Part shown: positions 9,062-15,717 of the stretch, one piece after another
Layout: each line of letters opens with the position of its first letter
Numbering within the stretch: position 1 is the first letter of the stretch
Assembly (NCBI GenBank): GCA_000434735.1
Contig: FR881278.1
Location: forward strand, 94,230 to 134,082
Direction: 5' to 3'
Source of the DNA: Bacteroides sp. CAG:530
GTDB lineage: Bacteria > Bacteroidota > Bacteroidia > Bacteroidales > Bacteroidaceae
DNA length: 39,853 nucleotides
The notes under the pieces: model-generated
The model's input: the letters and a program-made list of their open reading frames with translations, nothing else
The model's database searches: none
Told to the model about the DNA's origin: nothing
Made by a program: the position numbers and the translations under genes

Positions 9062-9090
9062 TTCTGCCTGTTTCCCTTAGAGAAGTATTG

Positions 9091-9098
9091 CAAAAATA
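9091..9098 (-). promoter_or_regulatory. Predicted -7 box for dinB
   Basis: On the minus strand this reads TATTTTTG, fitting TAnnTTTG, 30 bp before the dinB start. A TTG at 9115-9117 (minus strand) lies 16 bp further upstream, somewhat short for a -33 box. The element sits beside the divergent tsaC-like promoter. Confidence 0.5.
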
Positions 9099-9108
9099 GT
9101 GAAAGTTT

Positions 9109-9141
9109 TTTGGGCAATCATAAAAATCATTTGTACTTTTG
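9109..9141 (+). promoter_or_regulatory. Consensus promoter for the tsaC-like gene
   Basis: TTTG (9109-9112), a 21-bp spacer and TACTTTTG (9134-9141) match the Bacteroidetes -33/-7 consensus. The gene begins at 9188. It partly overlaps the presumed dinB upstream region, so the two genes share a compact divergent promoter. Confidence 0.7.
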
Positions 9142-9187
9142 CCATAATTGTTTGTCGGCAATTGCCGGTATATTAAAAAGTTGAAAG

Positions 9188-9760
9188 ATGAATATGATGA
9201 GAGACGAAATCAAAAAAGCATGCGAAGTCATGCAAAAAGGAGGAGTCATTTTATACCCTACAGATACAGTGTGGGGAATAGGTTGCGACGCTACTAACGA
9301 AGAAGCCGTAAAGCGTGTGTTCGAAATCAAGAAGAGAGCTGATAGCAAAGCCATGTTGGTGTTGGTAGACAGCGAGGCAAAAGTGGAGTTTTATGTAGAC
9401 GACGTTCCTACAGTGGCATGGGACTTGATAGAGATGACTACCAAGCCGCTTACCATAATATACGATGGAGCACGTAATCTTGCTTCTAACCTGATAGCCG
9501 AAGACGGTAGCGTGGGTATCCGTGTTACTGCCGAAACATTTTCTAAAGAACTGTGCTTTCGTTTCCGTAAGGCCATCGTATCTACTTCGGCCAATATAAG
9601 CGGTGAGCCTGCTCCGGCAGTATTCTCTGAAATCAGCGATGAGATAAAGAATGCGGTAGACTATGTAGTCGATTTCCGTCGTGAAGAAACCGGTCATCCT
9701 AAACCGTCGAGCATAATTAAATTAGGACGAGGCGGAGTAGTAAAAGTAATTCGTGAATAA
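9188..9760 (+). CDS. L-threonylcarbamoyladenylate synthase (TsaC/YrdC family)
   Basis: This 190-residue protein is a single YrdC-fold domain. Near the start it has YPTDTVWGIGCDATNEEAV, followed by IKKRADSKAMLVLV, the nucleotide and substrate-binding signature of the family, and later VSTSANISGEPAP, also characteristic. The family makes threonylcarbamoyl-AMP from threonine, bicarbonate and ATP, the first step of the tRNA t6A37 modification. It lacks the extra C-terminal domain of Sua5-type proteins, so it is the short TsaC type. Nearby in-frame ATGs at 9194 and 9197 are alternative starts. The ClC channel gene follows after 15 bp, suggesting co-transcription without an obvious functional link. 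Confidence 0.92.
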   Translation: MNMMRDEIKKACEVMQKGGVILYPTDTVWGIGCDATNEEAVKRVFEIKKRADSKAMLVLVDSEAKVEFYVDDVPTVAWDLIEMTTKPLTIIYDGARNLASNLIAEDGSVGIRVTAETFSKELCFRFRKAIVSTSANISGEPAPAVFSEISDEIKNAVDYVVDFRREETGHPKPSSIIKLGRGGVVKVIRE

Positions 9761-9775
9761 ACCGAGTGTATAGCG

Positions 9776-11575
9776 ATGAAAACATTCGAAAATAGCGAAG
9801 GCTTATTAGGACGTTTTATCCGTTGGCGCGAAAAGCATATATCGGATAAGCAGTTCATTTTAATATTGAGTTTGTTGGTTGGAGTCTTTACCGCACTGGC
9901 AGCTTATGTTCTGAAATTCCTTGTAGAATATATAAAGGAGTTCCTTACAGAGAACTTCGACCCGATGGAAGTCAACTGGCTTTACTTGGTATATCCGGTA
10001 GTGGGTATCTTTATAACGGGTCTGTTTATCCGTAAGGTAGTGCGCGATGATATCGGTCATGGTGTCACTAAGATATTATATGCCATTTCAAGAAAGCAGA
10101 GCCGTATCAAACGCCATAACATGTGGTCGTCGGTCTGCGCTTCTGCCATAACCATCGGATTCGGTGGATCAGTCGGAGCCGAAGCGCCTATCGTGCTTAC
10201 GGGTTCGGCCATCGGATCTAATCTGGGTAGCGCATTCCGTATGGATCATAAAACCCTTATGCTGCTTGTAGGCTGTGGAGCGGCTGGAGCCGTGTCGGGT
10301 ATCTTTAAGGCCCCAATAGCCGGATTGGTATTTACGCTTGAGGTATTGATGATTGACCTTACTATGGCTTCGTTGTTACCATTGCTTATCACCAGTGTAA
10401 CGGCAGCGTCGGTATCGTATGTGCTTACTGGCACCCAAGCCATGTTTCAGTTTCATTTGGATTATCCGTTCGCCCTTGAACGTATTCCGTACGCTATCGG
10501 GCTTGGCGTGTTCTGCGGACTTGTGTCGTGGTACTTCACTCGTTCTATGAATTGGATAGAAAATATCTTTGCACGTTATCCTAACCCTTACATAAAGTTT
10601 CTTATCGGAGGAGTATTGCTGAGTGTGCTCATCTTCCTCTTCCCTCCGCTTTACGGTGAAGGCTACGATACTATCAGTCTGTTGCTTAACGGTACTTCAT
10701 CGCTCGATTGGGATACGGTAATGAACCGCTCTCTGTTTTACGGTCACGGCAACTTGCTTGTTATCTATTTGATACTTATTATCTTGTTTAAGGTATTCGC
10801 ATCGAGCGCCACTAACGGTGGTGGAGGTTGCGGTGGTATCTTCGCTCCAAGTTTGTTCTTGGGGTGTATAGCCGGATTCGTGTTCTCTTATGTTTGCAAT
10901 AGCTTTCATATTGGCGATATCTATATTCCGGAAAAGAACTTCGCCTTGATGGGGATGGCTGGTTTGATGTCGGGAGTAATGCATGCACCGCTTACCGGAG
11001 TGTTCCTTATCGCCGAGCTTACCGGTGGTTATGGCTTGTTTTTGCCGCTTATGATAGTTTCGGTATGTTCTTATCTTACCATAATCATGTTCGAGCCGCA
11101 TAGTATTTACTCCATGCGTCTTGCTAAAAAGGGAGAACTTATAACTCATCATAAAGATAAGGCCGTTCTTACGCTTATGAATATGGATAGCATTGTTGAA
11201 ACCGATTTCTTGACGGTTCGCCCTAATATGGATTTAGGAGAAATGGTTAAGATTATCTCTAAGTCATTCCGTAATCAGTTCCCTGTAGTCGATGTAGGTG
11301 GCGAATTGATAGGTATGGTAGTGCTCGATGATATCCGTAACATCATATTCCGTCAGGAACTTTATCATCGTTTTCACGTAGAGGGATTCATGAAAGTGCC
11401 GAAAACAAGGATTGTGAATACTGATTCTATGGAAGAGGTTATGGAGAAGTTCGATACTACAGGCGCATGGAATCTGCCGGTAGTAGACAGGGAAGGCAAA
11501 TATATAGGTATGGTGTCGAAGTCGAAGATGCTTAACACATACCGTCAGGTGATGGTGGACTTTTCAGAAGAATAA
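9776..11575 (+). CDS. ClC-family chloride channel/transporter with C-terminal CBS pair
   Basis: This 599-residue protein has about ten hydrophobic segments (residues 25-440) and a C-terminal tandem CBS region (about 464-590; PVVDVGGELIGMVVLDDI and LPVVDREGKYIGMVS). ClC landmarks are GSVGAEAPIV (131-140), where Glu136 matches the gating glutamate of the GREGP motif; GGCGGIFAPSLFLG, matching GxFxP; and HSIYSMRLAKKG near the end of the membrane part. The usual GSGIP is replaced by GHGV (94-97). In AGLVFTLEV (182-190), the position of the E. coli proton glutamate is Val190, as in animal channel-type ClCs. It probably moves chloride across the inner membrane, with CBS domains sensing nucleotides. 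Channel versus exchanger is not settled by sequence. Confidence 0.93.
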   Translation: MKTFENSEGLLGRFIRWREKHISDKQFILILSLLVGVFTALAAYVLKFLVEYIKEFLTENFDPMEVNWLYLVYPVVGIFITGLFIRKVVRDDIGHGVTKILYAISRKQSRIKRHNMWSSVCASAITIGFGGSVGAEAPIVLTGSAIGSNLGSAFRMDHKTLMLLVGCGAAGAVSGIFKAPIAGLVFTLEVLMIDLTMASLLPLLITSVTAASVSYVLTGTQAMFQFHLDYPFALERIPYAIGLGVFCGLVSWYFTRSMNWIENIFARYPNPYIKFLIGGVLLSVLIFLFPPLYGEGYDTISLLLNGTSSLDWDTVMNRSLFYGHGNLLVIYLILIILFKVFASSATNGGGGCGGIFAPSLFLGCIAGFVFSYVCNSFHIGDIYIPEKNFALMGMAGLMSGVMHAPLTGVFLIAELTGGYGLFLPLMIVSVCSYLTIIMFEPHSIYSMRLAKKGELITHHKDKAVLTLMNMDSIVETDFLTVRPNMDLGEMVKIISKSFRNQFPVVDVGGELIGMVVLDDIRNIIFRQELYHRFHVEGFMKVPKTRIVNTDSMEEVMEKFDTTGAWNLPVVDREGKYIGMVSKSKMLNTYRQVMVDFSEE

Positions 11576-11609
11576 GTCTGTCTTTTAGTTGAACAAGTGA
11601 AATTAATTT

Positions 11610-12581
11610 ATGGAAAAGAAAGATTTACGTATAGTATATATGGGGACTCCCGAGTTTGCGGTAGAGAGTCTTAAACGATTGGTAGAAGGTGGATATAATA
11701 TAGTAGGTGTAATTACCATGCCCGACAAGCCCATGGGACGCCATGGAAGCGTACTTCAGCCCAGTCCGGTAAAGCAGTATGCAGTATCGCAGGGATTGAA
11801 AGTGCTTCAGCCAGAGAAATTGAAAAGCGAAGAGTTTGTAGAAGAACTTCGTAGCCTTAATGCCGACCTTCAGATTGTAGTGGCATTCCGTATGTTGCCC
11901 GAAGTGGTGTGGAACATGCCGCGCCTTGGCACATTTAATCTTCACGCTTCATTGCTTCCTCAGTATCGCGGGGCTGCTCCTATCAATTGGGCGGTGATGA
12001 ACGGTGATACAGAAACTGGTATTACCACTTTCTTCTTGAAGCACGAAATTGATACCGGCGAAATAATAGACCAGGTGCGTGTGCCTATTGCAGATACAGA
12101 TAATGTAGAGGTGGTGTACGATAAACTGATGATGCTGGGAGGCGACTTGGTTCTTAAAACTGTAGATGCGATATTGGAAGGAAACGTAAAGACTACTCCG
12201 CAAGAAGAGTTGGCAAAGATAGAAGAGTTGCGCCCGGCACCTAAGATTTTTAAAGAAACATGCCGTATTGACTGGAATAAAGGAGTGAAGAGTGTATACG
12301 ACTTTATACGTGGTTTATCTCCTTATCCTGCTGCATGGACAGAGCTTTGCCAGGAAGGTATGGCTCCGGTTATGCTGAAAATATTCGAGACACGTAAAGA
12401 GTTCGTGGCGCACACACTCGCTCCGGGTACTATCGTTACAGACCATAAAACTTATTTCAAGATAGCGTCTACCGATGGATATGTAGACATACAGTCGCTG
12501 CAGCTGGCAGGAAAGAAACGTATGAGCGTAGCCGACTTTTTACGCGGTTACCGTCATTCCGAAGGCTCATTTGTGAAATAA
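11610..12581 (+). CDS. fmt: Methionyl-tRNA formyltransferase
   Basis: This 323-residue protein is of normal length. It begins with RIVYMGTPEFAVESL, has the substrate loop MPDKPMGRHG, the formyl-transfer signature FNLHASLLPQYRGAAPINWA containing the catalytic Asn and His, and the catalytic Asp in LKHEIDTGEIID. The C-terminal OB-like tRNA-binding domain is present (about 205-318). It formylates initiator Met-tRNA using 10-formyltetrahydrofolate. It lies 34 bp after the ClC gene on the same strand and is followed by an intrinsic terminator at 12603. Confidence 0.97.
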   Translation: MEKKDLRIVYMGTPEFAVESLKRLVEGGYNIVGVITMPDKPMGRHGSVLQPSPVKQYAVSQGLKVLQPEKLKSEEFVEELRSLNADLQIVVAFRMLPEVVWNMPRLGTFNLHASLLPQYRGAAPINWAVMNGDTETGITTFFLKHEIDTGEIIDQVRVPIADTDNVEVVYDKLMMLGGDLVLKTVDAILEGNVKTTPQEELAKIEELRPAPKIFKETCRIDWNKGVKSVYDFIRGLSPYPAAWTELCQEGMAPVMLKIFETRKEFVAHTLAPGTIVTDHKTYFKIASTDGYVDIQSLQLAGKKRMSVADFLRGYRHSEGSFVK

Positions 12582-12602
12582 GTGAATTTATTTTCTTTGA
12601 AC

Positions 12603-12633
12603 GGGCGCAGTATTTACCACTTGCGCCCATTTT
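12603..12633 (+). terminator. Intrinsic terminator after fmt
   Basis: GGGCGCA (12603-12609) pairs with TGCGCCC (12622-12628), followed by ATTTTTG. It lies 22 bp after the fmt stop and only about 10 bp before the sigma factor gene, so read-through could supply some of that gene's transcription. Confidence 0.8.
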
Positions 12634-12642
12634 TGTAATAGA

Positions 12643-13206
12643 ATGCAGAAGAATACAGAAATGTCGGAAGAAGAGCTGTCTGATTTGTGTAGGCAGGGAG
12701 ACAACCGTGCACGCCGCGAGCTATATGAACGCTACTCGGGTGCGCTGATGGCTGTCTGTTTGCGTTATGTGGCAGACCGCGAGACGGCAGAAGATGTATT
12801 GCACGATGGCTTCATACGCATATTTCAGTCTATGAACCGTTTTACATATATAGGCGAGGGGTCGCTCAAAGCGTGGCTTTCCAGGGTCATGGCTAACGAG
12901 GCGTTGGGCTATCTTCGCAAACAGAACGCCCGTATGCAGCAAGAAGTCGATACAGACGAGATTCCGGATATGCCCGACGAAGACGAAGATGTAGACGATA
13001 TTCCTCAATCGGTTTTGATGGAATTGATACGTCAATTGCCCGACGGCTACCGAACGGTGTTCAACCTTTACGTATTCGAGGAGAAGAGCCATAAAGAAAT
13101 AGCGGCACTTTTAGGGATAACAGAACATACCTCATCGTCGCAATTCTATCGTGCAAAGTGTTTGTTAATGAAGAAAATAAAAGAATATAGGGAGAAGAAC
13201 TTATGA
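12643..13206 (+). CDS. ECF-type RNA polymerase sigma-70 factor
   Basis: This 187-residue protein has region 2 (about 20-90: ELYERYSGALMAVCLRYV, then TAEDVLHDGFIRIFQ and GSLKAWLSRVMANEALGYLR), an acidic linker (about 100-120, rich in Asp and Glu) and region 4 (about 125-182: LPDGYRTVFNLYVFEEKSHK and a helix-turn-helix ending in AKCLLMKKIKEY). This is the standard two-domain ECF layout that directs RNA polymerase to alternative promoters. Its stop overlaps the start of the next gene (ATGA), a typical sigma/anti-sigma arrangement. No promoter of its own was recognised between the fmt terminator and the start codon. Confidence 0.95.
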   Translation: MQKNTEMSEEELSDLCRQGDNRARRELYERYSGALMAVCLRYVADRETAEDVLHDGFIRIFQSMNRFTYIGEGSLKAWLSRVMANEALGYLRKQNARMQQEVDTDEIPDMPDEDEDVDDIPQSVLMELIRQLPDGYRTVFNLYVFEEKSHKEIAALLGITEHTSSSQFYRAKCLLMKKIKEYREKNL

Positions 13207-14612
13207 AAAAAGAACAGGATAAATGGGCCGAGAGTCTGCGTAATCGGATGAAGGATTATTCCGAGCCGCTGTCCGAAGGATTGTGGGAGCGGATAGAGCA
13301 CGATTTGCCGGCATCGCGTGTGCTTCCGTTTTGGCGGACACGTCGTTTTGCGGTGGCAGCAGCCGTTGCTGTCGTTGCCGTGTCTTCTGTCTCCATTTGG
13401 TTTATGACTTCTTCTCGTTTGTCTTCTATAGATGCAGGTCAAGATATTGCTGAGATGCTAATGGTGCCTACGGCTGTTTCGGCTACAGACGATGTAAAGC
13501 CTGTTGATTCAGAAGTGTTATCAGAAGAAGTGCAGCGTTCTGCAGAAAAGTTATTGGCTACCCGTAGAGTTGCATCAAATGCTGAACCTATGTTATTGGC
13601 GTCTGTTCCGGCGGCAATGTCTGAAGAAGTAGATGAAAAGGCGATATCTGAAGCGGAAAATATTAACGTTGCCTCTGAACAAGAAGATTCGAGCAATGCT
13701 GTAGAGCGCAAATCGTGGCGTAAGCAGGTAGAATCCGACCGCCGTCAGATGGAGCGTAATCGTCGCGGTTTGGCTGAAAGTAAGAAAAGAACCCGGAAAT
13801 CATCATGGAGTTTCGGGGTAGCGGCGGCTAACACTCCGTCTTCTTCGGCTTCGATGAGTGAAACCGACTATTTATTGTCGCGTACAGCTATGTCGGGTGC
13901 ATTGTTGATGGCTTCATCGCCAAATATTTTTTCTTCCAACAGTCAGACGGTGAGCGGTTACGAGTCGGAAAGAAAGACCGAAATGGATTATAAGATGCCG
14001 GTTTCGGTTGGTGCGTCCGTAAAATGGAATATCAACGACTTGTGGGCTTTAGAGAGTGGATTATATTATACCTACTTGGCTTCCGAGATAAATAATCAGT
14101 CGAAGCCTAAGGTAGAAGAAAAGCAGAAGTTGCATTACATAGGCATTCCGCTCAAGGTACAGCGCACGTTTTGGAAGAACCGTCGTTGGGCGGTGTATGC
14201 ATCTACCGGATTTATGTTAGAGAAATGCGTGAAAGCCACCCGTGATATCTCTTTTAGTAGCGGAAATATATCTTCCTATGAATTAGGAAAGCATACATCT
14301 GTCGCATCGGGCATTCCCGTTGTTTCTGGCATACAGTCGTTTGTTCCTAAACATGATGGCGAAGCTAGTTGGGATTATACTGCAGCCGCATCTCAAGGCG
14401 AAGAGCATACTTCATTTCATGTAAATCAGTTGCAGTGCTCGGCGTCTTTATCGGCTGGAGTGCAGTTAAACCTTGCTAAGCGTGTGGGCTTGTACGTAGA
14501 GCCGGGCGCTACTTATTACTTTAACGATGGCAGCGGTATAGAGACTATCCGAAAAGAGCATCCGCTTAATTTCAGCTTGCAGATGGGTATTCGTTTCGAT
14601 GTTTCGAAATAA
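13203..14612 (+). CDS. Anti-sigma-like protein fused to an outer-membrane beta-barrel domain
   Basis: This 469-residue protein has a short cytoplasmic N-terminus (1-45; WAESLRNRMKDYSEPLSEGLW) of the kind seen in Bacteroidetes anti-sigma proteins and one membrane helix (about 48-69). A long, low-complexity Ser/Ala/Glu/Arg-rich linker follows (75-250). The C-terminal domain (about 255-469) has alternating strands such as VSVGASVKWNINDLWALESGLYYTYL and a terminal GIRFDVSK, resembling the PorT/OmpX-like outer-membrane beta-barrel family. The 4-bp overlap with the sigma gene supports an anti-sigma role. An inner-membrane helix and an outer-membrane-type barrel in one chain imply that it either spans the periplasm or keeps the barrel-like domain as a periplasmic sensor. 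A strong terminator follows. Confidence 0.78.
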   Translation: MKKEQDKWAESLRNRMKDYSEPLSEGLWERIEHDLPASRVLPFWRTRRFAVAAAVAVVAVSSVSIWFMTSSRLSSIDAGQDIAEMLMVPTAVSATDDVKPVDSEVLSEEVQRSAEKLLATRRVASNAEPMLLASVPAAMSEEVDEKAISEAENINVASEQEDSSNAVERKSWRKQVESDRRQMERNRRGLAESKKRTRKSSWSFGVAAANTPSSSASMSETDYLLSRTAMSGALLMASSPNIFSSNSQTVSGYESERKTEMDYKMPVSVGASVKWNINDLWALESGLYYTYLASEINNQSKPKVEEKQKLHYIGIPLKVQRTFWKNRRWAVYASTGFMLEKCVKATRDISFSSGNISSYELGKHTSVASGIPVVSGIQSFVPKHDGEASWDYTAAASQGEEHTSFHVNQLQCSASLSAGVQLNLAKRVGLYVEPGATYYFNDGSGIETIRKEHPLNFSLQMGIRFDVSK

Positions 14613-14643
14613 TAAAACACTGAGGGCATGTCCTTCATGATAT

Positions 14644-14688
14644 AAAGATGTCGCAATGTTCCAGATGGAATGTTGCGACATCTTTTTG
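14644..14688 (+). terminator. Strong intrinsic terminator after the sigma/anti-sigma operon
   Basis: A 19-bp arm (14644-14662) pairs with 14667-14685 across a 4-base AGAT loop, with two G-U wobbles, and runs into a T tract. It lies 31 bp after the anti-sigma stop codon. Confidence 0.9.
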
Positions 14689-14750
14689 CTTGTAATCTCA
14701 TAAAGATTGCGGATAAAATTTTATGCTTTCTTGTTCAATTCTCTATTCTT

Positions 14751-14834
14751 AGCCTAAGTATATAAAAACTCAGCCTAAGAATATATAAACTTAGGTTAGG
14801 TTTATGTATACTTAAGCTAAGTTTATAGTTTTTC
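14751..14834 (+). repeat. Four tandem imperfect 21-bp repeats
   Basis: Units are 14751-14771, 14772-14792, 14793-14813 and 14814-14834. Units 1 and 2 begin AGCCTAAG and continue with an A/T-rich ATATAAA core; units 3 and 4 (AGGTTAGG, AAGCTAAG) are diverged forms. CTTAGG/CCTAAG segments make the array partly self-complementary. The remaining 14613-15039 intergenic region holds the upstream terminator and the rpe promoter; nothing else was recognised in it. Confidence 0.75.
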
Positions 14835-14955
14835 TTTCAATCGGCCCACTTTTTCATCGTATGCTTATTGTATTTTTTTTGATATTTTTCATCGTGCTTA
14901 ATAGCATAGGTGCGAATATCCTTATGCAGAAAGTAATGTTTTCATTTTTAATGTT

Positions 14956-14963
14956 TACCTTTG
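14956..14963 (+). promoter_or_regulatory. Predicted -7 box for the rpe operon
   Basis: TACCTTTG matches the TAnnTTTG consensus. The -33 region is T-rich but lacks a clear TTTG. The rpe start codon is 76 bp downstream, giving a leader of about 70 bases. Confidence 0.6.
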
Positions 14964-15039
14964 CATAAGGTCAGAATTATTATTCGGTGATTATTCGACC
15001 TGTTTTATAAGTATATTAAGAATATAAATAAGTTATTTT

Positions 15040-15699
15040 ATGAGTGAGTCATTAAAGATATCCCCTTCTTTATTGTCGGCCAATTTTGCGAACTTAGAGG
15101 CAGACATCGAAAAAGTGAACCGTAGCGAAGCCGATTGGCTACACATCGACATTATGGATGGAGTATTTGTTCCTAACATCTCTTTCGGTTTTCCGGTATT
15201 GAAGTACGTGGCACAGCTTTCTACTAAGCCTCTCGATGTGCATCTCATGATAGTTCAGCCCGAAAAGTTTATCAACGAGGTGAAAGAACTGGGTACTATG
15301 ATGATGAATGTGCACTACGAGGCATGTACTCATCTGCATCGTGTAATTCAGCAGATTAAGGCTGCCGGAATGCAGGCTGGCGTTACGCTGAATCCGTCTA
15401 CTCCGGTTTCATTGTTGGCAGATATCATAGAAGATGTAGATATGGTGTTGCTTATGAGTGTCAATCCGGGATTTGGCGGTCAGAAATTCATTCCGCATAC
15501 GCTCGATAAGGTTCGTCAGCTTCGCGAGATGATTGACAAGACTTCATCGCACGCGCTTATCGAGGTTGACGGTGGCGTGAACTTGCAGACAGGAGCACAG
15601 TTGGTTGAGGCTGGTGCCGATGTATTGGTAGCCGGAAACGCTGTATTTAAGGCTCCCGATATGTGCGACATGATTCATCAATTGAAGAATTTGAAATAA
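15040..15699 (+). CDS. rpe: Ribulose-phosphate 3-epimerase
   Basis: This 219-residue TIM-barrel protein is full length. It has ISPSLLSANFANLEADI at the start, the metal-binding HIDIMDGVFVPNISFG (His and Asp ligands), DVHLMIVQPEKFI, the loop MSVNPGFGGQKFIP and the phosphate-binding EVDGGVNLQTG near the end. It interconverts ribulose-5-phosphate and xylulose-5-phosphate in the pentose phosphate pathway, in the cytoplasm. The next gene, comEC, begins 18 bp after the stop in the same frame. Confidence 0.97.
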   Translation: MSESLKISPSLLSANFANLEADIEKVNRSEADWLHIDIMDGVFVPNISFGFPVLKYVAQLSTKPLDVHLMIVQPEKFINEVKELGTMMMNVHYEACTHLHRVIQQIKAAGMQAGVTLNPSTPVSLLADIIEDVDMVLLMSVNPGFGGQKFIPHTLDKVRQLREMIDKTSSHALIEVDGGVNLQTGAQLVEAGADVLVAGNAVFKAPDMCDMIHQLKNLK

Positions 15700-15717
15700 G
15701 ATGGGGTAGATGCCCGT

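Noticed and set aside
12643..13206. This ECF sigma factor as the missing partner of the FecR at 25380
   Set aside because: It overlaps its own anti-sigma-like gene and is over 12 kb away, so the closer partner is the better explanation.
14751..14834. CRISPR-like array
   Set aside because: Units are adjacent without unique spacers and no cas genes are present; the same holds for 39596-39661.
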